The notes under the pieces: generated by a model
Seen by the model: only the letters and a program-made list of their open reading frames with translations
Told to the model about the DNA's origin: nothing
Databases searched by the model: none
Shown here: piece by piece, positions 14,994-21,255 of the stretch
Layout of the letters: every line of letters begins with the position of its first letter
Position numbering within the stretch: position 1 is the first letter of the stretch
Assembly (NCBI GenBank): GCA_910584495.1
Contig: CAJUAR010000048.1
Coordinates: 1-21,255, forward strand
Reading direction: 5' to 3'
Length of the DNA stretch: 21,255 bases
From: an uncultured Muribaculaceae bacterium
GTDB lineage: Bacteria; Bacteroidota; Bacteroidia; Bacteroidales; Muribaculaceae
Program-made: the position numbers and the translations under genes

Positions 14994-16529
14994 TTAGATA
15001 AATGGAATTTCTTGTAATTTCTTTGCGATGAACGAGCCTTTTAGCCAGATGAACTGTGGCAGCATGCGGATTCCGTTCACATATTCTGTTCTTGTCTTTT
15101 CGGTAGAGACATCTGCTCCGCCTCGGAAGAAAACTACATATTCCGAACTTTTGGGCAGATTGGGCGCTCCCATGTATGAGCCGCTCCTGTTCTCGCGGCG
15201 GGTTCCATTCTTGTCATAGACGTATTCCCATTCAAGTTTATCGCTATGAATCAATCTTCTGGAATCCATCCATGTACGCCTCACCTCATTATCGATGAAG
15301 GCTTCGTCGAAAGCAAAGCGTTTGAAACCTTCAAATACGGTTTTGTCCGGGTCGTTGGGGTCGTGCTCGCAGAAAACCGGACAAAGAAAGCTATGTTCGC
15401 AGAAATAATTGTAGACATCGGAATCTTCGAAATCGACATCCCGGTCGGCCCACTCCTGAAAATCCACGTGTTTCAGTTTCATGTCCTCGGTCCTTCCTCC
15501 GCAAGGGGTCACAGTGATGGTCTTTGCGATAATGCCGGCCTTGGTGAAGTCAGAAATCTGGTTCAGCTTGCTGCAATCGGTGCCAAACATGCGGATTACA
15601 CATTTCGATGCTATATCTTTGGCTCCAGATGCTATGCCGAATGTTTCTCTCAGCTCTGCAATGCTTTTGCCTCGGTGTTTCAAGGTGAGCACGTGGCAAC
15701 GAGCATCGAGCTCGGCAAAACTGGAGAAAGATTCTTTCAGAGCAATTTCATTCGCCGTCCTGCTTTTGTCGAAATGACCTCGGATGATATAATCCACAAA
15801 GGTCTTTTTGAGGCGGTAACGTGGTTTTTGATAACTTCCGGTCTTCTTTCGTTTGAAACCCGGGACCAGTTCGACTAACAGGAGGTTAGGCCTGAGGATA
15901 TGGGTAAAGCCTACGAGTTGTGCATTCCGTGTGCTTTGGTCGGGATAGGCGGTGTATATTTTTTTGAGATAGTCTCTGACAATCTCCCAGTCACTTTGCA
16001 ACTGGGATTTTTCATTGGGCGAAAACGTGTTGAAAATATAGTCGATTATGGGGAATTCGGCATAGCCGGCAGCCGGTACGACTTCGTACGATTTATATTC
16101 GTAGATGACAATGAGCAGATGTTCTGCCTTTTCCCAGAAGTGTGAGGTGTCGAAATCGGTCTGTATCGTCGGCTCGAAAGTTACGCCCGTTATGCTGATT
16201 CCCTCTTTTGCCTGAAAATGGATGTTATATTCTTCTCCGGTTTTTCCTGCAGCATGACTGAGGTTGCGTTTTGGTATGCGGACACCGGATGTCTTCAGTT
16301 CGGTGAGCACTCCGTCGATTTCTATGTCACATTCCTGATCGCTGTCGCGATTGTAGCCGAAGACCGACTGCTCAATCACATCTCCGGCAATACCTGTGAT
16401 TTTCCCGCTGTTTATGGTGCGGGCGAACTGATGAGATTTGTCAACCTCACCCAGAGTTTTGCCTTTCACCGCTTCTAAAAGATTATAGACAAAATCGCGG
16501 GTGAATTTTCTGTCGTCAGTTACTGCCAT
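14994..16529 (-). CDS. Sau3AI/MutH-family type II restriction endonuclease (predicted GATC)
   Basis: This 511-residue protein has two parts. The N-terminal half follows MutH/Sau3AI: AGDVIEQSVFG with Glu53, then the D-(x)n-E-x-K metal site, Asp68 with Glu77 and Lys79 in DGVLTELKTSGV. Later come FDTSHFWEKAEHLLIV and SPNEKSQLQSDWEIVRDY, which closely resemble the corresponding MutH segments, and PRYRLKKTFVDYIIRGHF near 236-253. The C-terminal half (about 270-511) corresponds to the second, non-catalytic MutH-like domain of Sau3AI that binds DNA allosterically; GIIAKTITVTPCGGRTEDM is its counterpart of the ELK strand. Sau3AI is of similar size and cuts GATC, so GATC is the predicted site. It is the first gene of the operon, ahead of its methylase. 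Confidence 0.9.
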   Translation of the reverse strand: MAVTDDRKFTRDFVYNLLEAVKGKTLGEVDKSHQFARTINSGKITGIAGDVIEQSVFGYNRDSDQECDIEIDGVLTELKTSGVRIPKRNLSHAAGKTGEEYNIHFQAKEGISITGVTFEPTIQTDFDTSHFWEKAEHLLIVIYEYKSYEVVPAAGYAEFPIIDYIFNTFSPNEKSQLQSDWEIVRDYLKKIYTAYPDQSTRNAQLVGFTHILRPNLLLVELVPGFKRKKTGSYQKPRYRLKKTFVDYIIRGHFDKSRTANEIALKESFSSFAELDARCHVLTLKHRGKSIAELRETFGIASGAKDIASKCVIRMFGTDCSKLNQISDFTKAGIIAKTITVTPCGGRTEDMKLKHVDFQEWADRDVDFEDSDVYNYFCEHSFLCPVFCEHDPNDPDKTVFEGFKRFAFDEAFIDNEVRRTWMDSRRLIHSDKLEWEYVYDKNGTRRENRSGSYMGAPNLPKSSEYVVFFRGGADVSTEKTRTEYVNGIRMLPQFIWLKGSFIAKKLQEIPFI

Positions 16530-16549
16530 GTATTGTCCGGATTTGTGTG

Positions 16550-16557
16550 CAAAGTTA
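16550..16557 (-). promoter_or_regulatory. -7 box of the restriction-modification operon
   Basis: The minus strand reads TAACTTTG, an exact -7 match, about 20 bp upstream of the endonuclease ATG, giving a very short leader. A TTTG occurs upstream but only 12 bp away, shorter than usual. No controller-protein gene or C-box is evident near it. Confidence 0.55.
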
Positions 16558-16800
16558 GTAAATTAATTCCAAATACGGACTGCTTTAAAATCAAAAAGAA
16601 TCATGCTTTGTAATCCGTGAATGTCGTCAGGCGGCGGTTGAAGAAGGTGCAGAAAAAGGGCTAAAAATGCTTTTATGTTGTGAAACATGTTTTTTTGTGG
16701 GGCGTGTTAGAAATATTTTTTGTAATTTGCGGGCCGAAAAGAGGAAGGACCCTCCATAGGCACTTCCTTCGGCCATGACAAACTAACAAATTTAGATAGC

Positions 16801-18957
16801 ATGAAAATCTACAAATCCAGAGAAATCAAAAACATAGCCTTGCTCGGTAGCAAAGGCTCGGGTAAAACCACACTTGCAGAAGCTATGCTCTACGAGTGTG
16901 GGGTTATAAAACGCAGAGGGGTCGTTGCCCAGGGTAACACCGTGTGCGACTACTTCCCCGTGGAAAAAGAATATGGCTCGACTGTGTTCTCTACGGTGTT
17001 CTATGCCGAATTTCTCGGCAAGAAGCTCAATGTAATCGACTGCCCCGGAGCCGACGATTTTGTTGGCAATGCTATCACCGCTCTCAACGTTACCGATACC
17101 GGCCTTATTCTTGTCAACGCCCAGTATGGAGTGGAAGTGGGCACTCAAAATATTTTCCGCACAGCCTCTTCGGTTGATAAGCCTATAATTTTTGCCATCA
17201 ACCAGCTCGATGGCGAAAAAGCTGACTATGAAAACGTGCTCGAGCAGATGCGCGAGGTGTTCGGTCCCAAAGTGGTGCCCATCCAGTATCCGCTGGTGAG
17301 CGGCCCCGGCTTCAATGCCATGATCGACGTGCTGCTGATGAAGAAATATTCGTGGGGACCCGACGGTGGTGCTCCCACAATCGAAGAAATACCCGCTGAG
17401 GAACTGGACAAAGCCAACGAGCTGCATCGCGCACTTGTCGAAGCTGCTGCAGAGAACGACGAAACGCTCATGGAAAAATTCTTTGAAGAGGAACATCTTT
17501 CGGAGGACGAACTACGCATGGGTATCCGTCGCGGCCTCGTGGATCGTTCAATCTTCCCCGTGTTCTGTGTCAGCGCCGAAAAAGACATGGGCGTGCGACG
17601 CATGATGGAATTCCTCGGCAATGTGGTGCCTTTTGTCGACGAAATGCCTGCGCCTGTGGATACTGCCGGCGACGAAGTGAAGCCCGATGCCGATGGTCCT
17701 CTGAGCATCTTTGTGTTCAAAACCACTGTCGAACCCCACATTGGCGAAGTGAGCTATTTCAAGGTGATGTCGGGTACGCTCAAAGCCGGTGCCGACCTCG
17801 AAAACGTTACTCGTGGCGGCCGCGAACGCTTTGCACAGCTCTATTGTGTCTGCGGCCAGATCCGCACAGCGGTCGACGAACTTGTTGCCGGCGACATAGG
17901 CGCTTCGGTCAAACTTAAAGACGTACGCACGGGCAACACCCTCGATGAAAAAGCTTGTGACTACCAGTTTGACTTCATCAAATATCCTGCGCCTAAATAT
18001 CAGCGTGCCATCCGTCCCGTCACCGAGAGCGATGCCGAGAAAATGATGCAGATTCTCACCCGCATGCACGAAGAAGACCCCACATGGGTTGTGGAGCAGA
18101 GCAAGGAACTGAAACAGACCATCCTCAAAGGCCAGGGCGAATTCCACTTGCGCACGCTCAAATGGCGTGTGGAGAACAACGACAAACTCCCCATTGTCTT
18201 TGAAGAACCCAAGATTCCCTACCGCGAAACCATTACCAAAGCAGCGCGTGCCGACTACCGCCACAAGAAACAGTCGGGCGGTGCAGGCCAATTTGGCGAA
18301 GTTCACATCATCATCGAGCCTTACACCGAAGGTATGCCTGCTCCCGATACCTATCGTTTTGGCAACCAGGAATATAAAATGAGCGTTCGCGACACTCAGG
18401 AAATTCCTTTGGCATGGGGTGGCAAGCTTGTTGTGTGCAACTGCATTGTTGGCGGTGCTATCGATGCCCGCTTCATCCCTGCAATTGTCAAAGGTCTTAT
18501 GGACCGCATGGAGCAAGGACCTCTCACCGGCTCGTATGCCCGCGATGTGCGCGTTTGCATCTATGATGGCAAAATGCATCCCGTCGACAGCAACGAAATC
18601 TCCTTCCGTCTTGCCGGCCGTAATGCCTTTAGCCAGGCTTTCCGCGATGCCAACCCCAAGGTGCTCGAGCCCGTCTACGATGTTGAAGTTCTCGTCCCCG
18701 CCGATGTGATGGGCGATGTGATGAGCGACCTTCAGGGACGCCGCGCAATCATCATGGGCATGAGCAGCGAAAAGGGCTTTGAGAAAATTTCGGCTCGTGT
18801 GCCTCTCAAGGAAATGTCGAGCTACTCGACATCGCTCAGTTCAATCACCGGCGGCCGCTCGTCGTTCTCCATGAAGTTCGCAAGTTACGAACTTGTTCCC
18901 GGCGACGTTCAAGAAAAACTCCTCAAAGAGTACGCCGAAAAGAACTCTGAAGAATAA
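16801..18957 (+). CDS. fusA2: Elongation factor G paralogue EF-G2, catalytic His replaced by Ala
   Basis: This is a ribosomal translocase paralogue of 718 residues with EF-G domains I-V. G1 is GSKGSGKTT at 16-24. Switch I/II differ from canonical EF-G: EKEYGSTVFS replaces the usual E-R-G-I-T segment, and G3 reads DCPGADDF at 80-87 where DTPGHVDF is normal, so Ala84 stands at the catalytic His. G4 is NQLD at 134-137. Domains III-V are well conserved (KGQGEFHLRTL, SGGAGQFGEV, GPLTGSYARDVRV, LQGRRAIIMGM). It closely matches Bacteroides EF-G2, which is reported to translocate without GTP hydrolysis and to matter for starvation and gut colonisation. It is divergent from the restriction operon across 271 bp, with a -7-like TAATTTG at 16723-16729, and is followed by a terminator. 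Confidence 0.94.
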   Translation: MKIYKSREIKNIALLGSKGSGKTTLAEAMLYECGVIKRRGVVAQGNTVCDYFPVEKEYGSTVFSTVFYAEFLGKKLNVIDCPGADDFVGNAITALNVTDTGLILVNAQYGVEVGTQNIFRTASSVDKPIIFAINQLDGEKADYENVLEQMREVFGPKVVPIQYPLVSGPGFNAMIDVLLMKKYSWGPDGGAPTIEEIPAEELDKANELHRALVEAAAENDETLMEKFFEEEHLSEDELRMGIRRGLVDRSIFPVFCVSAEKDMGVRRMMEFLGNVVPFVDEMPAPVDTAGDEVKPDADGPLSIFVFKTTVEPHIGEVSYFKVMSGTLKAGADLENVTRGGRERFAQLYCVCGQIRTAVDELVAGDIGASVKLKDVRTGNTLDEKACDYQFDFIKYPAPKYQRAIRPVTESDAEKMMQILTRMHEEDPTWVVEQSKELKQTILKGQGEFHLRTLKWRVENNDKLPIVFEEPKIPYRETITKAARADYRHKKQSGGAGQFGEVHIIIEPYTEGMPAPDTYRFGNQEYKMSVRDTQEIPLAWGGKLVVCNCIVGGAIDARFIPAIVKGLMDRMEQGPLTGSYARDVRVCIYDGKMHPVDSNEISFRLAGRNAFSQAFRDANPKVLEPVYDVEVLVPADVMGDVMSDLQGRRAIIMGMSSEKGFEKISARVPLKEMSSYSTSLSSITGGRSSFSMKFASYELVPGDVQEKLLKEYAEKNSEE

Positions 18958-19059
18958 GCATGGTCAATGGTTTGAGGTTCTTGGTTTAGATAATAGTCTG
19001 CAAGAATATTATTGAAATCATTATCTTCACAAATCGTTATACTTCTAACTTTTGAAATG

Positions 19060-19096
19060 AAACGCGGAGCCTTCCCTATGGGTGGTTCTGCGTTTT
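19060..19096 (+). terminator. Terminator hairpin after EF-G2
   Basis: A 12-bp stem with two G-T wobbles (AAACGCGGAGCC at 19060-19071 with GGTTCTGCGTTT at 19084-19095) encloses a 12-nt loop and ends in TTTT. It lies about 100 bp after the EF-G2 stop codon. A reading frame on the minus strand here (18909-19160) has no recognisable content and crosses the hairpin. Confidence 0.8.
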
Positions 19097-19317
19097 GTGC
19101 AATTTCACGTCCACTTTTGGCACGATAGCAGTCAAAAAAAGCTTGCTTTCGGGGTGACAAAATGGCAGACAGGACGGTGACACAGCGCTTCGATGCCCTT
19201 TTGCCACGCGAAAATCGAACGATAATTCCCCTTTAATTGTTATAATTTCTGTGAGCAGGCCGGTTTTAACATTCTTTGGCCGAGTTTTTGTATATTGTTT
19301 TCAAACACAAAATAATT
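19097..19317. other. Non-coding region upstream of grpE
   Basis: No gene is visible in the 360-bp gap between EF-G2 and grpE (18958-19317). After the terminator, a stretch at 19141-19200 holds TGACA at 19155-19159 and again at 19178-19182 with TGGCA between (19163-19167). The final 50 bp are AT-rich and presumably contain the grpE promoter. TATATTGT at 19291-19298 is a loose -7 match; no exact TAnnTTTG was found. Confidence 0.5.
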
Positions 19318-19926
19318 ATGAGCGACAAGAATCATAACAATAAAAAGAACCACGAACAGGACAAACATACAGCCCCTAAGGCTGCCGACGAGCAGCCTGA
19401 AGTGATGGATATTCTTGACGAAGAGCCTGAAGAAGCCGAGGTCGAGGCCGAATTGGACGAAAACGCCCGTCTGCAGAACGAGCTCGATGAAGCACGTGCA
19501 GAGATTGAAAAGGAGAAAAAAGAATATCTTTTCCTCATGGCCGATTTCGACAATTTCCGCAAACGCGTGCTTAAAGAAAAAGCCGATATCATCAAAAATG
19601 CTGCTGAACGCGTGCTTCAGGGCTTTTTGCCGATTGTCGACGATTTCGAACGCGGCCTCGTAGCTGCTGCCGAATCCTCCGAGGCCGAATCTATCCGAAA
19701 GGGCATGGAACTAATCTACAACAAGCTCATCAAATATCTCCAGAGCCAAGGTGTCAAAGCAATGGAGACCGACGGTGCCGATTTCAACCCCGATTTCCAC
19801 GAAGCAATTGCCATTATTCCCGCACCTTCCGACGACCTAAAAGGCAAAGTGCTCGATACTACACAGAAGGGATATATGCTCAACGATAAAGTGCTAAGAC
19901 ATGCCAAAGTAGCCGTAGGACAATAA
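19318..19926 (+). CDS. grpE: Nucleotide exchange factor GrpE
   Basis: GrpE is the homodimeric co-chaperone that releases ADP from DnaK. The 202-residue protein has a long, charged, low-complexity N-terminus (Lys/Asn/His then Glu-rich, about 1-60). A coiled-coil helix follows (ENARLQNELDEARAEIEKEKKEY), then the family core LFLMADFDNFRKRVLKEK and VLQGFLPIVDDFERGL. The C-terminal beta domain has FNPDFHEAIAIIP and a final KVLRHAKVAVGQ. The ATG at 19318 was chosen over an in-frame TTG at 19276, which would add an atypical hydrophobic tail. It ends one base before the dnaJ start and forms an operon with it. dnaK is not in the window. Confidence 0.97.
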   Translation: MSDKNHNNKKNHEQDKHTAPKAADEQPEVMDILDEEPEEAEVEAELDENARLQNELDEARAEIEKEKKEYLFLMADFDNFRKRVLKEKADIIKNAAERVLQGFLPIVDDFERGLVAAAESSEAESIRKGMELIYNKLIKYLQSQGVKAMETDGADFNPDFHEAIAIIPAPSDDLKGKVLDTTQKGYMLNDKVLRHAKVAVGQ

Positions 19927-19927
19927 T

Positions 19928-21118
19928 ATGGACAGCAAAAGAGATTACTACGAAGTGCTCGGTGTGAGCAAAACTGCCACCCCCGACGAAATAAAGAAAG
20001 CCTATCGCAAAAAGGCTATTCAATATCACCCTGATAAGAATCCGGGCAACAAAGAGGCCGAGGAGAAATTCAAGGAGGCTGCCGAGGCCTACGATGTGCT
20101 CAGCGACGAGAAAAAACGTCAGCTCTACGACCAGTACGGCCACAACATGGGTCCGCAAGGTTTTGGAGGCGGAGGATACGGAGCCGGCGGTTTCGACATG
20201 AACGACTTCTATAGCCGTCATGGAATGGATCTCAACGATATTCTCAGCAGTATCTTTGGGGGCGGCTTCGGCGGTGACTTTGGCGGTTTCGGCGGTGCCA
20301 CAGGAGGCCGTCGCCGTCAGCCGGCACGCAAACGCGGCGGCGATGTCCGCATCCGTGTCAAACTCTCGCTCGAAGATATTGCAAAGGGTGTGACAAAGAC
20401 TCTCCGTGTGCCTACGTTCCTTGAATGTACACACTGCCACGGCACAGGTGCCAAAGATGGCGTGGCAATGTCTACCTGCCCCAAATGTCATGGCTCGGGA
20501 CGCGTGGTTGCCGTGCAGCGCACTCCTTTCGGCGACATGCAGTCCGAAGCTGTTTGTCCACAGTGCGAAGGCTCGGGCAAGATTATCACCGAACCGTGCC
20601 AGTACTGCCACGGACAGGGCGTGGAACGCCGCGACCAGGAAGTGACTTTCTCTATTCCTGCCGGAGCCACCGAGGGCCAGACTTTCGCTCTCAGGGGAAA
20701 AGGTAACTATCCCAAGGGGGGCGGTACACCCGGCGACCTCCTCGTGGTGGTTGAAGAAATCAAGCATCCCGAGCTCATCCGCGATGGTGCCGACCTGATT
20801 TATAACTTGATGCTCGACATTCCATCCGCGACCCTCGGCACTGCTGTCGAAGTGCCAACGGTCTCCGGCCGTGCTCGCATCAACATTCCTGCCGGCACTC
20901 AGCCCGGCAAAGTGCTCCGTCTGCGCGGAAAGGGCTTGCCCGACAATGAGAACGGCGGGACTGGTGACGAGCTTATCAACATAATGGTCTATGTACCCGA
21001 AAAGCTCACCGACGAACAGCGTGCCGCTTTCGAAGCCATGCGCACCCAGCCAAACATCAAACCCACCGAAACCGACAGCAAGCGCATTTTCTCCAAGCTC
21101 AAACACATCTTCGACTAA
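19928..21118 (+). CDS. dnaJ: Chaperone protein DnaJ (type A Hsp40)
   Basis: DnaJ delivers unfolded substrates to DnaK and stimulates its ATPase. All type A domains are present in 396 residues: a J domain with HPD at 34-36; a Gly/Phe-rich linker (about 75-135, including GGGFGGDFGGFGG); a zinc-binding region with four CxxCxGxG-type repeats (CTHCHGTG, CPKCHGSG, CPQCEGSG, CYCHGQG-type in the order CQYCHGQG), two zinc sites in all; and two C-terminal beta domains ending IFSKLKHIFD. The gene is complete. Its stop codon is followed within two bases by a change to repeat-rich sequence of a different character, so any native terminator may have been displaced. Confidence 0.98.
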   Translation: MDSKRDYYEVLGVSKTATPDEIKKAYRKKAIQYHPDKNPGNKEAEEKFKEAAEAYDVLSDEKKRQLYDQYGHNMGPQGFGGGGYGAGGFDMNDFYSRHGMDLNDILSSIFGGGFGGDFGGFGGATGGRRRQPARKRGGDVRIRVKLSLEDIAKGVTKTLRVPTFLECTHCHGTGAKDGVAMSTCPKCHGSGRVVAVQRTPFGDMQSEAVCPQCEGSGKIITEPCQYCHGQGVERRDQEVTFSIPAGATEGQTFALRGKGNYPKGGGTPGDLLVVVEEIKHPELIRDGADLIYNLMLDIPSATLGTAVEVPTVSGRARINIPAGTQPGKVLRLRGKGLPDNENGGTGDELINIMVYVPEKLTDEQRAAFEAMRTQPNIKPTETDSKRIFSKLKHIFD

Positions 21119-21140
21119 TTGTCGGTCTATACGATAAGTT

Positions 21141-21218
21141 CAACCCCTTCGGGCGCGCGGATCTGACCCCTTTGGGCAAAATAAGATTGACCCTTGCGGA
21201 CGAAATAAAAATGACCCC
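21141..21218. repeat. Four degenerate direct repeats with 24-bp period
   Basis: Cores read CAACCCC, TGACCCC, TGACCCT and TGACCCC, at starts 21141, 21164, 21188 and 21212. The spacers become AT-rich (AAAATAAGAT, GAAATAAAAA) to the right. The near-constant 24-bp spacing is about two helical turns plus 3 bp. Confidence 0.85.
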
Positions 21219-21246
21219 TGTCGAAGCATCGGCAGGGGAATTTTTT
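21215..21246 (+). terminator. Intrinsic terminator within the putative IS end
   Basis: A 9-bp stem with one G-T wobble (21215-21223 with 21230-21238, CCCCTGTCG/CGGCAGGGG) and a 6-nt loop is followed by AATTTTTT. It would stop transcripts leaving dnaJ in the plus direction. Confidence 0.85.
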
Positions 21247-21247
21247 G

Positions 21248-21255
21248 TAGCTTTG
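21248..21255 (+). promoter_or_regulatory. -7 box at the window end
   Basis: TAGCTTTG is an exact match to the Bacteroidota -7 element and comprises the last eight bases of the window. It suggests that a plus-strand gene starts just beyond the right edge. No -33 TTTG is seen at the usual distance because the hairpin occupies it. Confidence 0.5.

Larger units (their letters stand above)
21120..21255 (+). mobile_element. Putative left end of an IS21-like insertion sequence (partial)
   Basis: Directly after dnaJ the sequence starts TGTCGG and contains four degenerate copies of a TGACCCC-type motif at 21141, 21164, 21188 and 21212, spaced 23, 24 and 24 bp, most followed by a GGGC/GGAC and an AT-rich spacer. 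Regularly spaced repeats of this TGACCCC kind within the first 100 bp are a known feature of IS21-family termini, which begin with TG. A terminator hairpin and a -7 box follow, which would fit protection of the element from outside transcription and then the istA promoter. No transposase is in the window, so this could instead be a remnant end, or host repeats. Confidence 0.45.

Noticed and set aside
19117..19133. Sigma-54 promoter upstream of grpE (TTGGCACGATAGCAGTC)
   Set aside because: The -24 part matches, but the -12 part should contain TTGC and reads CAGT at the required spacing.
18909..19160. 83-codon minus-strand open frame after EF-G2
   Set aside because: It overlaps the EF-G2 3' end and runs through the terminator hairpin; no recognisable content.
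19880..21106. 408-codon minus-strand open frame opposite dnaJ
   Set aside because: It is antisense to a complete DnaJ with all domains intact, has no motif and lacks its own upstream signals.

Overview
The window reads as chromosomal DNA of a Bacteroidota member, most likely order Bacteroidales; a Muribaculaceae-like gut commensal is a guess. Support comes from several exact Bacteroidota-type -7 boxes (TAnnTTTG) upstream of genes, one with a matching -33 TTTG at 19-bp spacing, from the near absence of Shine-Dalgarno sequences, and from protein types typical of the group (EF-G2, an SLC45-like sugar transporter, a secreted choloylglycine-hydrolase-family enzyme). No rRNA, tRNA or CRISPR array is visible.

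Left part (1-5800). A minus-strand run panC-panD-ffh joins two pantothenate/CoA genes to the signal recognition particle GTPase, whose 3' end lies off the left edge. Divergent from panC is ispE (MEP isoprenoid pathway). A cidA/lrgA-like plus lrgB-like membrane pair follows with a one-base overlap. Then come a small acidic protein of unknown function (minus strand) and an exported Ntn-hydrolase of the bile-salt-hydrolase/penicillin-acylase family (plus strand). A strong hairpin closes the latter against convergent purT.

Middle (5817-13091). A minus-strand series runs, in transcription order, lon, an MFS transporter carrying a large extra loop domain, a trans-polyprenyl diphosphate synthase, a TatD-family nuclease and purT. 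The last four are packed 1-15 bp apart and probably form an operon; lon has its own clear promoter.

Accessory block (13245-16529). A two-gene type II restriction-modification operon lies between lon and an EF-G paralogue. It consists of a Sau3AI/MutH-type endonuclease followed by a C5-cytosine methyltransferase with a long unassigned C-terminal extension. The predicted target is GATC, and by eye GATC occurs only about 11 times in the whole window, against roughly 80 expected by chance.

Right part (16801-21255). EF-G2 has the normally invariant catalytic His of the G3 motif replaced by Ala, so it is probably poor at or incapable of GTP hydrolysis. It is followed by a terminator, a 220-bp non-coding stretch, and grpE-dnaJ. 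Immediately after dnaJ the sequence changes to four degenerate 24-bp-period repeats, a terminator hairpin and a promoter -7 box that ends exactly at the window edge. This is best explained as the left end of an IS21-like insertion sequence whose transposase genes would lie outside the window.
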